Shown: positions 25,601-34,047, numbered from the stretch's first letter. The stretch is DNA of 57,822 nt from Paenibacillus sp. HB172176 (GCF_011947265.1 NZ_JAATHD010000032.1:1-57822); one strand, 5' to 3'. Translations and numbers: made by a program. The notes: a model not told the origin generated them from the sequence alone.

Positions 25601-26322
25601 AAGCGATTATTACCGAGCTTGACGGCGTCGTTAAGGAAATTCGCGAAGCGAAGGACCGTCGTGAAATCGAGGTTCAAGGCGAAGCGGAATCCAAGACATA
25701 TGCAGTCACTTACGGTTCTCGTATCCGCGTTGTGGAAGGCCAGCAGATTGAAGCTGGCGACGAGCTGACGGATGGTTCGATCGATCCGAAGGATATGCTT
25801 CGCATTAAAGGCATCCGCGGCGTTCAGAACTATATCCTGCAAGAAGTGCAGCGCGTTTATCGTAACCAAGGCGTTGAGATCAACGATAAGCACGTAGAGG
25901 TCATGATCAAGCAGATGCTGCGGAAGATCCGCATCGTCGACGCTGGCGATACAACGCTTCTGCCAGGCGCTTTCGTTGATATTCACGAATATGAAGCGGC
26001 AAACCGCGAAGCGATCTTCGCGGACAAAGAGCCTGCTGTAGCCAAGCCGGTCTTGCTCGGTATTACGAAGGCTTCACTGGAGACGGACTCCTTCTTGTCC
26101 GCCGCTTCCTTCCAGGAGACGACTCGCGTGCTTACCGACGCGGCAATCAAAGGCAAGGTCGACCAGCTTCTTGGTCTGAAGGAGAATGTTATCATCGGCA
26201 AGCTGATTCCTGCAGGTACGGGCATGCAGCGTTACCGCAACATTCGCTTCGAAGGCATTGAAGAAGAAGAGGTTGAAGGCAGCGAAGAGCTAATGGCAAC
26301 AGAAGCTGTCGTTGTTGAATAA
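22696..26322 (+). CDS. rpoC: RNA polymerase beta' subunit
   Basis: This is the second catalytic subunit, with the Mg-binding NADFDGDQM motif. The N-terminal zinc site is CHC ... CDRCG near residues 60-78, and a second zinc site lies in SCRARHGVCKICYGRN. The start is TTG 22696, eight bases after AAGGAGGG, giving (M)LDVNNFEYMKIGLASPDK, which matches the B. subtilis N-terminus; ATG 22675 would translate the binding site. It has 1208 residues, close to the family length, and an acidic tail. The gene after it is rpsL, without the usual L7Ae-like gene between. Confidence 0.97.
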   Translation: MLDVNNFEYMKIGLASPDKIRSWSRGEVKKPETINYRTLKPEKEGLFCEKIFGPTKDWECHCGKYKRVRYKGVVCDRCGVEVTRAKVRRERMGHIELAAPVSHIWYFKGIPSRMGLALDMSPRSLEEIIYFASYVVTDPGDTPLEKKQLLSEKEYRSYREKYGYGFHAGMGAEAVKKLLQDIDVEKELEQLKEELRTAQGQRRNRAIKRLEVVEAFRNSGNEPEWMILDVLPVIPPELRPMVQLDGGRFATSDLNDLYRRVINRNNRLKRLLDLGAPDIIVQNEKRMLQEAVDALIDNGRRGRPVTGPGNRPLKSLSHMLKGKQGRFRQNLLGKRVDYSGRSVIVVGPNLKMYQCGLPKEMALELFKPFVMKELVNKGLAHNIKSAKRKVERVSPEVWDVLEEVIKEHPVLLNRAPTLHRLGIQAFEPILVEGRAIKLHPLVCTAYNADFDGDQMAVHVPLSAEAQAEARLLMLASGNILNPKDGKPVVTPSQDMVLGSFYLTMDNNQAKGSGSVFGSVNEAISAYQRGIVSLHARIFIPVKVLKKKNFTEQQQRSLLTTTIGKVIFNEIFPEDFPYINEATKTNLLQGTPDKYFVYEKGSDLQKFTEEASIPGAVGKDYLALIIAECFRQYHTTLTAVILDRIKQLGFTYSTKAGITIGVADVIIPKEKYEIMKKSDEKVATVMTQYRRGLITNDERYDRIIGIWSKCKDEITDVLMKSMDRYNNIMLMVDSKARGNKSQITQLGGMRGLMANPSGRIIELPIKSNFREGLTVLEYFISTHGARKGLADTALRTADSGYLTRRLVDVAQDVIVREDDCGTDKGFTVSKIQDGKEVIEDLYDRIEGRYAFETIRHPKTGEIIVNRSELIDSHKADAIIDAGVERLQIRSVLSCRARHGVCKICYGRNLATGKFVEIGEAVGIIAAQSIGEPGTQLTMRTFHTGGVAGDDITQGLPRIQELFEARNPKGQAIITELDGVVKEIREAKDRREIEVQGEAESKTYAVTYGSRIRVVEGQQIEAGDELTDGSIDPKDMLRIKGIRGVQNYILQEVQRVYRNQGVEINDKHVEVMIKQMLRKIRIVDAGDTTLLPGAFVDIHEYEAANREAIFADKEPAVAKPVLLGITKASLETDSFLSAASFQETTRVLTDAAIKGKVDQLLGLKENVIIGKLIPAGTGMQRYRNIRFEGIEEEEVEGSEELMATEAVVVE

Positions 26323-26377
26323 GCTGTTCAATCGGATCTACAACGCTTAGAGCATATAGGAATAAAGTATTAAGTAT

Positions 26378-26422
26378 AAATGCTTCGGATCCGCCAGGAT
26401 TCCGGAGCATTTATTGTATTTT
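26378..26422 (+). terminator. Terminator after rpoC
   Basis: AAATGCT-CGGA (26378-26389) pairs with TCCG-AGCATTT (26401-26412), followed by ATTGTATTTT. It separates rpoBC from the str operon. Confidence 0.7.
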
Positions 26423-26454
26423 GGTGAAGGCGGCGAAATTCATTTCATTCTTGC

Positions 26455-26484
26455 TTGACATGCATATGCTCCAGGTGATAATAT
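26455..26484 (+). promoter_or_regulatory. Promoter of the str operon (rpsL-rpsG-fusA-tuf)
   Basis: Consensus TTGACA (26455-26460) is followed by GATAAT (26477-26482, spacing 16), overlapping TAATAT (26479-26484, spacing 18). The ~125-base leader contains a small stem ATGTCT/AGACAT (26571-26592) just before the rpsL binding site. Confidence 0.75.
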
Positions 26485-26615
26485 ATCGAAGTGTGCCTGA
26501 CGACCGGGCGATTGGACTGCTGTTGTCCATTTATGAACCGCCTGGATCTGTGGGCTTAAAATCGGGTGATATGTCTACCAACATAAAGACATGAATAGGG
26601 GAAGGGGGTGGCAAC

Positions 26616-27038
26616 ATGCCAACAATTAACCAGCTCGTTCGCAAAGGACGTCAAGCGAAGGTCGTAAAATCGAAATCGCCAGCGTTGCAGAAGGGTTTTA
26701 ACGCACTGAAACGCGAAGCTACTGATATCAGCGCGCCTCAAAAACGCGGTGTGTGCACTCGTGTAGGTACAATGACTCCGAAGAAGCCGAACTCCGCGCT
26801 TCGCAAATACGCGCGTGTGCGTCTGACTAACCGTGTTGAGGTTACAGCGTACATTCCGGGTATCGGACATAACCTGCAAGAGCATAGCGTTGTATTGATT
26901 CGCGGCGGCCGTGTTAAAGATCTGCCGGGTGTTCGTTATCATATCGTACGCGGAGCTCTTGATACTGCAGGCGTTAACAATCGGAATCAATCTCGTTCCA
27001 AATACGGCACGAAGCGTCCGAAAGCTAAGAAATCTTAA
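26616..27038 (+). CDS. rpsL: Ribosomal protein uS12
   Basis: uS12 lies at the decoding centre and contributes to accuracy; it is the streptomycin target protein. The 140 residues contain TPKKPNSALRK with the sensitivity lysine(s) at 56-57 unaltered, and the PGIGHNLQEHSVVLIRGGRVKDLPGVRYH block. ATG 26616 follows GGGGAAGGGGGTG. It is the first gene of the str operon, followed 66 bases later by rpsG. Confidence 0.97.
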   Translation: MPTINQLVRKGRQAKVVKSKSPALQKGFNALKREATDISAPQKRGVCTRVGTMTPKKPNSALRKYARVRLTNRVEVTAYIPGIGHNLQEHSVVLIRGGRVKDLPGVRYHIVRGALDTAGVNNRNQSRSKYGTKRPKAKKS

Positions 27039-27104
27039 GGTATAACAGGATGTCATTATGACATGCTAGAATAAGCGACTATTAGAAGAAAGGGGGACTT
27101 TCTC

Positions 27105-27575
27105 ATGCCACGCAAAGGTCCTGTAACGAAACGCGATGTGCTTCCGGATCCGGTTTACAATAGCAAACTGGTTACGCGTCTGATCAACCGCATTATGATC
27201 GACGGTAAGAGAGGCGTTGCGCAAACTCTGTTATATGATGCATTCAAACTGATTCAAGAGCGTTCGGGAAAAGAACCGATGGAAGTTTTTGAAGCAGCAT
27301 TGAAGAATATCATGCCGGTTCTTGAGGTCAAAGCTCGCCGTGTCGGCGGCGCTAACTATCAAGTGCCAATCGAGGTTAAACCGGAGCGCCGTACGGCTCT
27401 TGGTCTCCGTTGGCTCGTGAACTACTCACGCAACCGCGGTGAGAAGACGATGGAAGAGCGTCTTGCAGCTGAAATTCTTGATGCGTCCAACAACACTGGC
27501 GCATCCGTTAAGAAGCGTGAAGACACGCACAAAATGGCTGAAGCAAACAAAGCGTTTGCTCACTACCGCTGGTAG
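27105..27575 (+). CDS. rpsG: Ribosomal protein uS7
   Basis: uS7 nucleates assembly of the 3' domain of 16S rRNA (the head of the small subunit) and touches the E site. The 156 residues start MPRKGPVTKRDVLPDPVYNSKLV and include the conserved RRVGGANYQVPIEV and MAEANKAFAHYRW ends. ATG 27105 has AGAAAGGGGG upstream. Length equals that of B. subtilis S7. It is followed by fusA after 29 bases. Confidence 0.98.
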   Translation: MPRKGPVTKRDVLPDPVYNSKLVTRLINRIMIDGKRGVAQTLLYDAFKLIQERSGKEPMEVFEAALKNIMPVLEVKARRVGGANYQVPIEVKPERRTALGLRWLVNYSRNRGEKTMEERLAAEILDASNNTGASVKKREDTHKMAEANKAFAHYRW

Positions 27576-27604
27576 GATAGCCACACACGAGAGGAGACAT
27601 ATTC

Positions 27605-29680
27605 ATGGCAAGAGAGTTCTCCTTGAAAAATACGCGTAACATCGGGATTATGGCGCATATTGACGCTGGTAAAACCACGACAACTGAACGGATCTTGTTC
27701 TACACGGGCCGTACTCACAAAATCGGCGAGGTGCACGAAGGCGCCGCGACGATGGACTGGATGGAACAGGAACAAGAGCGCGGCATTACGATTACGTCTG
27801 CCGCGACAACCGCTCAATGGGATGGACACCGCATCAATATTATCGACACCCCGGGACACGTTGACTTCACGGTTGAAGTTGAGCGTTCCCTGCGCGTATT
27901 GGACGGGGCCGTTGGAGTTTTCAGTGCGAAGGAAGGCGTTGAGCCGCAGTCCGAGACTGTATGGCGTCAAGCTGACCGTTACGGCGTTCCTCGGATCGCT
28001 TATATCAACAAGATGGACATCATCGGCGCGGACTTCCTGAATGTTGTCAAAGACATGCGCGAGCGTCTGCAAGCCAATGCTGTTGCGATCCAGCTGCCTA
28101 TCGGCGCTGAGAATGATTTCCTTGGCGTAATCGATCTGATTGATCGCGTTGCGTACAAGTACAAAGATGATCTCGGAAGAGATCCCGAGCAAGTTGAAAT
28201 TCCTGCTGAGTACGCCGACCAGGTTGAAGAGCTTCGCATGGAGCTTGTAGAGAAGGTCGCCGAGCTGGATGAAGATCTGATGATGAAATATCTGGAAGGT
28301 GAAGAAATCACAATTCCGGAATTGAAAGCAGCGCTTCGCAAAGGCGTTTGCGAAGTGAAGATCTTCCCGGTTATCGCAGGTTCTTCCTACCGTAACAAAG
28401 GCGTTCAAATGATGCTTGACGCAGTTGTGGCTTACCTGCCTTCACCGCTTGACGTACCGGCTATCAAAGGTACGCTTGAGGACGGCGAAGAAGCGGTTCG
28501 TCATTCTTCGGATGAAGAGCCGTTCTCGGCGCTTGCGTTCAAAATTATGACAGACCCTTATGTTGGTAAGTTGACATTCTTCCGTGTGTATTCCGGAATT
28601 CTGAAATCCGGTTCCTATGTTCTGAACTCAACGAAGAACAAGCGTGAACGGATTGGACGTATTCTGCAGATGCATGCGAACAGCCGTCAGGAAATCTCTG
28701 AAGTTTATGCGGGCGACATCGCTGCTGCTGTTGGTCTGAAAGACACCATCACAGGCGATACGCTTTGCGACGAGAAGGATGTTGTTATCCTTGAATCGAT
28801 GAACTTTCCTGATCCGGTTATCGAGGTAGCTATCGAGCCTAAGACGAAAGCTGACCAAGATAAGCTCGGTATCGCGATTTCCAAGCTTGCCGAGGAAGAT
28901 CCGACATTCCGCGCTCACACGGATGAAGAAACGAATCAAACGATCATCGCAGGTATGGGTGAGCTTCACCTTGAAATCCTCGTTGACCGTATGCGTCGCG
29001 AATTCAAAGTGGAGACGAATGTAGGTAAACCTCAGGTTGCTTATCGCGAAACGTTCCGTCAAGGCGCTAAGGTTGAAGGTAAATTCGTTCGTCAGTCCGG
29101 CGGTAAAGGTCAATTCGGTCATTGTTGGGTCGAGTTCGAACCGCTCGAGGCTGGAGAAGGCTTTGTCTTCGAAAGCAAAATTGTCGGCGGTGCGATTCCG
29201 CGTGAATACATTGCTCCAATCCAGGCTGGTATCGAAGAGTCGATGAAGAACGGCGTTATCGCCGGCTTCCCGATGGTTGATATCAAAGCGACTGTAGTCG
29301 ATGGTTCGTACCATGACGTTGACTCCTCGGAGATGGCGTTTAAGATTGCGGGTTCACTCGCGCTTAAAGCAGCGAAAGACAAGTGTAAGCCTGTCTTGCT
29401 TGAGCCGATCATGAAGGTTGAAGTAACGGTTCCAGAGGAATACATGGGTGACGTTATGGGTATGCTGAACTCCCGTCGCGGACGTATCGAAGGTATGGAT
29501 ACGCGTTCCGGAGCTCAAATTATTCGTGCCAAGGTGCCTCTCTCGGAGATGTTTGGTTATTCCACAACGCTTCGTTCCGGCACGCAAGGCCGCGGCGTAT
29601 TCTCCATGGAGCTCTCGCACTATGAAGAAGTACCGAAATCAATCGCCGACGAAATCATTGCCAAGAGCAAGGGCGAGTAG
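27605..29680 (+). CDS. fusA: Elongation factor G
   Basis: EF-G is the GTPase that drives translocation on the ribosome. GTP-binding motifs are intact: G1 AHIDAGKTT, G3 DTPGHVDF and G4 NKMD. The domain II-V regions follow, including RSGTQGRG near the C-terminus. The 691 residues match the family. ATG 27605 has GAGAGGAGA upstream. It is read together with rpsG and, after a 127-base spacer with a stem-loop, with tuf. Confidence 0.98.
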   Translation: MAREFSLKNTRNIGIMAHIDAGKTTTTERILFYTGRTHKIGEVHEGAATMDWMEQEQERGITITSAATTAQWDGHRINIIDTPGHVDFTVEVERSLRVLDGAVGVFSAKEGVEPQSETVWRQADRYGVPRIAYINKMDIIGADFLNVVKDMRERLQANAVAIQLPIGAENDFLGVIDLIDRVAYKYKDDLGRDPEQVEIPAEYADQVEELRMELVEKVAELDEDLMMKYLEGEEITIPELKAALRKGVCEVKIFPVIAGSSYRNKGVQMMLDAVVAYLPSPLDVPAIKGTLEDGEEAVRHSSDEEPFSALAFKIMTDPYVGKLTFFRVYSGILKSGSYVLNSTKNKRERIGRILQMHANSRQEISEVYAGDIAAAVGLKDTITGDTLCDEKDVVILESMNFPDPVIEVAIEPKTKADQDKLGIAISKLAEEDPTFRAHTDEETNQTIIAGMGELHLEILVDRMRREFKVETNVGKPQVAYRETFRQGAKVEGKFVRQSGGKGQFGHCWVEFEPLEAGEGFVFESKIVGGAIPREYIAPIQAGIEESMKNGVIAGFPMVDIKATVVDGSYHDVDSSEMAFKIAGSLALKAAKDKCKPVLLEPIMKVEVTVPEEYMGDVMGMLNSRRGRIEGMDTRSGAQIIRAKVPLSEMFGYSTTLRSGTQGRGVFSMELSHYEEVPKSIADEIIAKSKGE

Positions 29681-29726
29681 TTTCAGAAGCGAAACACGCA
29701 GGTGGATCGCATAACGATTTGCAATT

Positions 29727-29762
29727 GGCCGCCATTCGTATTACTCTAACACGGTGACGGCC
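29727..29762 (+). promoter_or_regulatory. Stem-loop between fusA and tuf
   Basis: GGCCG-CC (29727-29733) pairs with GG-TGA-CGGCC (29753-29762). There is no T-run. It could mark processing or a partial stop; tuf usually accumulates more than fusA. Confidence 0.35.
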
Positions 29763-29807
29763 CACTCATAAATTAAATCAAAGGATAATTGAGGAGGATT
29801 CAGTTCA

Positions 29808-30998
29808 ATGGCTAAAGCGAAATTTGAACGTACAAAACCGCATGTTAACATCGGTACAATCGGTCACGTCGACCATGGTAAAACAACTCTTACAGCTGCA
29901 ATCACAACTGTGCTTTCCAAAAAATACGGCGGTGCTGCAGTAGCATTCGACCAAATCGATAAAGCGCCGGAAGAGCGCGAGCGCGGTATCACAATCTCCA
30001 CAGCTCACGTTGAGTATGAGACGCCTAACCGTCACTATGCTCACGTTGACTGCCCAGGCCATGCCGACTATGTTAAAAACATGATCACTGGCGCGGCTCA
30101 AATGGACGGAGCGATTCTGGTAGTATCCGCTTCTGACGGTCCTATGCCGCAAACTCGCGAGCATATCCTGCTTTCCCGTCAGGTTGGCGTTCCTTACATC
30201 GTCGTATTCCTGAACAAATGCGACATGGTTGAAGACGAAGAGCTTCTTGAGCTTGTTGAAATGGAAGTTCGTGATCTTCTTTCCGAGTATGAGTTCCCAG
30301 GCGACGACACGCCAATCATCCGCGGTTCCGCTCGTGAAGCTCTGATGAACACTGACGGACCTTGGGCTGAAAAAATCGTTGAATTGTTCGAGCAAGTTGA
30401 CACTTACATCCCGACTCCTGAGCGCGACACAGCTAAGCCTTTCCTTATGCCTGTCGAGGACGTATTCACAATCACAGGCCGCGGTACAGTTGCTACTGGC
30501 CGTGTAGACCGTGGTGTGGTTAAAGTGGGCGATGAAGTTGAAATCATCGGTCTTCAAGAAGAAACTCGCAAATCCGTTGTAACTGGCGTAGAGATGTTCC
30601 GCAAATTGATGGACTCCGCTCAAGCCGGCGACAACATCGGCGCATTGCTTCGCGGTGTGGATCGCAAAGACATCGAGCGCGGTCAAGTATTGGCTAAACC
30701 GGGTTCGGTTAAGCCTCATACAAACTTCACTGCTCAAATCTACGTTCTGACCAAAGAAGAGGGCGGCCGTCATAAGCCTTTCTTCACTGGCTACCGTCCA
30801 CAATTCTATTTCCGTACAACTGACGTAACAGGTATCATCAACCTGCCTGAAGGTACTGAAATGGTTATGCCTGGCGATAACATTACTGTTACCGTTGAAC
30901 TGATCGCTCCAATCGCGGTTGAAGAAGGAACTCGCTTCTCCATTCGTGAAGGCGGACGTACAGTTGGCGCTGGCGCAGTAGCAACAATCATCAAGTAA
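29808..30998 (+). CDS. tuf: Elongation factor Tu
   Basis: EF-Tu delivers aminoacyl-tRNA to the ribosome. The 396 residues contain GHVDHGKTT, DCPGHADY and NKCD GTP-binding motifs, domain II, and a C-terminal domain III with GGRHKPFFTGYRPQFYFRTTDVTG. ATG 29808 has TTGAGGAGGA upstream. Codon choice is strongly biased, as for a very highly expressed gene. It closes the str operon, with a strong terminator right after it. Confidence 0.98.
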   Translation: MAKAKFERTKPHVNIGTIGHVDHGKTTLTAAITTVLSKKYGGAAVAFDQIDKAPEERERGITISTAHVEYETPNRHYAHVDCPGHADYVKNMITGAAQMDGAILVVSASDGPMPQTREHILLSRQVGVPYIVVFLNKCDMVEDEELLELVEMEVRDLLSEYEFPGDDTPIIRGSAREALMNTDGPWAEKIVELFEQVDTYIPTPERDTAKPFLMPVEDVFTITGRGTVATGRVDRGVVKVGDEVEIIGLQEETRKSVVTGVEMFRKLMDSAQAGDNIGALLRGVDRKDIERGQVLAKPGSVKPHTNFTAQIYVLTKEEGGRHKPFFTGYRPQFYFRTTDVTGIINLPEGTEMVMPGDNITVTVELIAPIAVEEGTRFSIREGGRTVGAGAVATIIK

Positions 30999-31029
30999 TG
31001 CAGCGCGATCTCTGATCGCTCAAGCATAG

Positions 31030-31060
31030 GAAAACCTCCACTTTAGTGGAGGTTTTCTTC
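31030..31060 (+). terminator. Terminator of the str operon
   Basis: AAAACCTCCACT (31031-31042) and AGTGGAGGTTTT (31045-31056) form a perfect 12-bp stem ending in TTTTCTTC. Confidence 0.92.
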
Positions 31061-31118
31061 ATTATATATGACCTTTTTTGAAAATCGAAAAAATATTCAT
31101 CATTGCATCAAGTTTTAG

Positions 31119-31147
31119 TTGCATTCGCCTACTCGATCCGATATAAT
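31119..31147 (+). promoter_or_regulatory. Promoter of the S10-spc-alpha gene run
   Basis: TTGCAT (31119-31124), a 17-base spacer and perfect TATAAT (31142-31147). The region upstream is rich in A and T tracts, as at strong ribosomal promoters. Confidence 0.88.
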
Positions 31148-31176
31148 ATTGACTGTTGGTCTGACGTTGCGTTGAT

Positions 31177-31237
31177 GTGAGAGGTTGCCGACACACCCGG
31201 CTCCTTTGCCATGGAGCTTGTGAAGGGTTATTCTCAC
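31177..31237 (+). promoter_or_regulatory. Structured leader of the S10 operon
   Basis: GTGAGA (31177-31182) pairs with TCTCAC (31232-31237), enclosing GCTCC (31200-31204) with GGAGC (31213-31217). The leader is about 130 bases and the stem lies ~45 bases before the rpsJ start. A regulatory role is inferred only. Confidence 0.45.
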
Positions 31238-31283
31238 GGAGTATGTCCGATTAAAAAATTGGGCGATAGAAGGAGGGACTTAT

Positions 31284-31592
31284 ATGGCAAAGCAAAAGAT
31301 TCGTATCCGCTTGAAAGCATACGATCACAGAATTCTTGATCAATCCGCAGAGAAAATCGTGGAAACTGCAAAACGTTCCGGTGCAGGAGTGTCCGGGCCG
31401 ATTCCGTTGCCAACGGAAAAGCAAATCATCACCATTCTCCGTGCGGTGCACAAGTACAAGGATTCAAGGGAGCAATTCGAAATGCGCACGCATAAGCGCT
31501 TGATTGATATTGTGAACCCGACGCCGCAAACGGTTGATGCGTTGATGCGCCTGGATCTGCCATCCGGTGTAGATATCGAAATCAAACTGTAG
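31284..31592 (+). CDS. rpsJ: Ribosomal protein uS10
   Basis: uS10 is part of the small-subunit head and also partners NusB in rRNA antitermination. The 102 residues start MAKQKIRIRLKAYDHRILDQSA and include the TPQTVDALMRLDLPSGVDIEIKL end. ATG 31284 has AGAAGGAGGG upstream. Length equals the B. subtilis protein. It leads the long S10-spc-alpha transcript in this window. Confidence 0.98.
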   Translation: MAKQKIRIRLKAYDHRILDQSAEKIVETAKRSGAGVSGPIPLPTEKQIITILRAVHKYKDSREQFEMRTHKRLIDIVNPTPQTVDALMRLDLPSGVDIEIKL

Positions 31593-31632
31593 ATAATTAA
31601 ATGCGATCATAGAGAGGAAATGAGGTGTCAAC

Positions 31633-32256
31633 ATGAAAGGTATCTTAGGGAAAAAGTTAGGTATGACTCAAGTCTTCACACCAGAAGGCAACGTGGTTCC
31701 GGTAACGGTTATCGAAGCTGGTCCATGTGTCGTTCTTCAGAAGAAGGAAGTGGAGAACGACGGATATGAAGCCGTTCAATTCGGTTTCGCCGACAAGAAG
31801 GAATCGAGATCGAACCAGCCGGAGAAGGGCCATGCGAAGAAAGCTGGAACGACTCCTAAGCGCTACGTTCGTGAAATTCGCGGCATCAACCTGGGAGATT
31901 ATGAGGTTGGCCAACAGGTTAAAGCTGATCTGTTCGAGCAAGGCGAATTTGTTGACGTAACGGGTATTTCGAAGGGCAAAGGCTTTGCCGGCGTTATCAA
32001 GCGTTGGGGACAAAGCACTGGACCTATGTCTCACGGTTCCCGCTATCACCGCGGTCCTGGTTCCATGGGTTCGATTCAAGCGAACCGCGTGCCGAAGGGC
32101 AAACGCCTTCCAGGCCACATGGGTCATGAGACAATTACGATTCAGAAGCTTGAAGTGATTCGCGTAGACGCGGAACGCAACGTTATCCTCGTTAAAGGCT
32201 CCATCCCTGGACCTAAAAACGGATTCGTGAAAGTAAAACAAACCGTTAAGAAATAA
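31633..32256 (+). CDS. rplC: Ribosomal protein uL3
   Basis: uL3 is an early assembly protein of the large subunit whose long loop reaches the peptidyl-transferase centre. The 207 residues include KLGMTQVFTPEG at the N-terminus and the loop SKGKGFAGVIKRWGQSTGPMSHGS. ATG 31633 follows GAGAGGAAATGAGGTG. It sits 40 bases after rpsJ and 26 before rplD, the standard S10 order. Pleuromutilin and linezolid contact residues cannot be judged reliably by eye. Confidence 0.97.
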   Translation: MKGILGKKLGMTQVFTPEGNVVPVTVIEAGPCVVLQKKEVENDGYEAVQFGFADKKESRSNQPEKGHAKKAGTTPKRYVREIRGINLGDYEVGQQVKADLFEQGEFVDVTGISKGKGFAGVIKRWGQSTGPMSHGSRYHRGPGSMGSIQANRVPKGKRLPGHMGHETITIQKLEVIRVDAERNVILVKGSIPGPKNGFVKVKQTVKK

Positions 32257-32282
32257 ACGCTTATAGAAAGGAGGAACACGAA

Positions 32283-32906
32283 ATGCCTAAAGTAACAGTA
32301 TTCAACGTGAGCGGTTCGCAAGTAGGCGAGCTTGAGCTCTCGGATAATGTATTCGGTATCGAACCAAATACACATGTTATGCACAGCGCTGTTGTTCTGC
32401 AGCAAGCTGCAGAGCGTCAGGGAACGCACAAAACGAAAGGACGCTCCGAAGTGCGCGGCGGTGGTCGCAAGCCTTGGAAGCAAAAAGGAACCGGCCGTGC
32501 TCGTCAAGGCAGCATTCGCTCCCCGCAATGGGTTGGCGGCGGAACTGTTTTTGGTCCTACACCTCGTTCATACGGCTTCAAATTGCCTAAGAAAGTTCGT
32601 CGTCTTGCCATCAGATCTGCGCTGTCTTCCAAAGTGATCGCCGAGAACATCATCGTTCTGGATCAATTGACTTTCGCAGCTCCGAAGACGAAGGAATTCG
32701 CAGGCATCCTGAACAATCTGAAAGCTGATCGCAAAGCTTTGATTGTAACGGCTAATTATGAGGATAATGTTGCATTGTCTGCTCGCAACATTCCTGGTGT
32801 GAAGTTTGTCGCAGCTGACGGCATCAATGTTCGCGACGTGCTTCTGCATGACAAGCTCATTATTACAAAAGAAGCGGTAGAGAAAGTACAGGAGGTGCTT
32901 GCGTAA
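32283..32906 (+). CDS. rplD: Ribosomal protein uL4
   Basis: uL4 lines the exit tunnel and acts early in 50S assembly; in enterobacteria it also represses the S10 operon. The 207 residues contain the tunnel loop segment RSEVRGGGRKPWKQKGTGRARQGS and GGGTVFGPTPRSY. ATG 32283 has AAAGGAGGAA upstream. The TAA stop shares its last A with the rplW start (TAATG), so the two are translationally coupled. Confidence 0.97.
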   Translation: MPKVTVFNVSGSQVGELELSDNVFGIEPNTHVMHSAVVLQQAAERQGTHKTKGRSEVRGGGRKPWKQKGTGRARQGSIRSPQWVGGGTVFGPTPRSYGFKLPKKVRRLAIRSALSSKVIAENIIVLDQLTFAAPKTKEFAGILNNLKADRKALIVTANYEDNVALSARNIPGVKFVAADGINVRDVLLHDKLIITKEAVEKVQEVLA

Positions 32907-33199
32907 TGAAAAATCCTCGCGATATTATCAAGCGCCCGGTTATTACGGAACGTACGAGCGATTACATGGCTGCGAAGCGTTATGTCTTCGAAGTTGACAT
33001 CCGTTCGAACAAAACCGAAATCAAACAAGCTGTTGAACAAATTTTCAATGTTAAAGTAACCGGCGTTAACACAATGCGTGTAGCGGGTAAGCCAAAGCGT
33101 TATGGTAAACATAGCGGATACAGACCAGATTGGAAGAAAGCAATCGTTCAATTGAGCGATGACAGCAAAGAGCTTGAGTTCTTTGAAACGTCTGTTTAG
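32906..33199 (+). CDS. rplW: Ribosomal protein uL23
   Basis: uL23 sits at the tunnel exit and is a docking site for trigger factor and the signal recognition particle. The 97 residues start MKNPRDIIKRPVITERTSD and include the basic extended loop MRVAGKPKRYGKHSGYRPDWKK. ATG 32906 overlaps the rplD stop by one base, with CAGGAGGTG eight bases upstream inside rplD. Length is close to the family norm (95). Confidence 0.97.
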   Translation: MKNPRDIIKRPVITERTSDYMAAKRYVFEVDIRSNKTEIKQAVEQIFNVKVTGVNTMRVAGKPKRYGKHSGYRPDWKKAIVQLSDDSKELEFFETSV

Positions 33200-33216
33200 A
33201 AAAGGAGGGAATACAA

Positions 33217-34047
33217 GTGCCAATCAAAAAGTACAAACCGACCTCTCCTGCTCGTCGTAACATGTCCGTTTCCACTTTCGAAGAGATTACGACAAGCACA
33301 CCGGAGAAATCGTTGCTCGCTCCGCTTTTCAAAAAAGCAGGCCGCAACAATCAAGGTAAAATCACCGTTCGCCATCATGGCGGAGGACACAAACGCAAAT
33401 ATCGTATCATCGACTTCAAGCGTACGAAGGACGGCGTTGTCGGCAATGTCGCTACGATCGAATACGATCCGAACCGTACATCCAACATCGCGCTCATTCA
33501 CTACGTTGACGGCGCGAAAGCTTACATTATTGCTCCGAAAGGACTTAAAGTAGGCGATCAAGTCGTATCGGGTCCTGGATCGGATATCAAAATCGGCAAC
33601 GCTTTGCCGCTTGCGAACATTCCGGTAGGTACGATTATCCACAACATTGAGCTGAAACCGGGCAAAGGCGGCCAATTGGTGCGCGCAGCCGGAACAGAAG
33701 CCCAATTGCTGGGTAAAGAAGAAGCTTATGTTTCGATCCGTCTGAGCTCCGGCGAAGTTCGTCGCATTCTGAACACTTGCCGCGCTACAATCGGTTCGGT
33801 AGGCAACGAGGATCACGAGCTTGTGAAAATCGGTAAAGCCGGCCGTTCGCGTTGGCTGGGCAAACGTCCTGAAGTTCGCGGCGTTGTTATGAACCCGAAC
33901 GATCACCCGCACGGTGGTGGTGAAGGCCGCGCTCCAATCGGACGCAAGTCGCCGCTTTCTCCTTGGGGAAAACCGACTCTCGGATACAAGACACGCAAGA
34001 AGAAGAAAGCATCGAGCCAATACATTATTCGTCGCCGCACGAAGTAA
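33217..34047 (+). CDS. rplB: Ribosomal protein uL2
   Basis: uL2 is needed for subunit association and the peptidyl-transferase centre. The 276 residues include the SH3-like and OB-like domains and the highly conserved C-terminal block MNPNDHPHGGGEGRAPIG, which contains the functionally critical histidine. The start is GTG 33217 after AAAGGAGGG. The basic C-terminus (KTRKKKKASSQYIIRRRTK) is typical. Confidence 0.97.
   Translation: MPIKKYKPTSPARRNMSVSTFEEITTSTPEKSLLAPLFKKAGRNNQGKITVRHHGGGHKRKYRIIDFKRTKDGVVGNVATIEYDPNRTSNIALIHYVDGAKAYIIAPKGLKVGDQVVSGPGSDIKIGNALPLANIPVGTIIHNIELKPGKGGQLVRAAGTEAQLLGKEEAYVSIRLSSGEVRRILNTCRATIGSVGNEDHELVKIGKAGRSRWLGKRPEVRGVVMNPNDHPHGGGEGRAPIGRKSPLSPWGKPTLGYKTRKKKKASSQYIIRRRTK

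Noticed and set aside
24601..25986. 461-codon minus-strand frame opposite rpoC
   Set aside because: Shadow of highly biased rpoC codons; no binding site and no recognisable domain.
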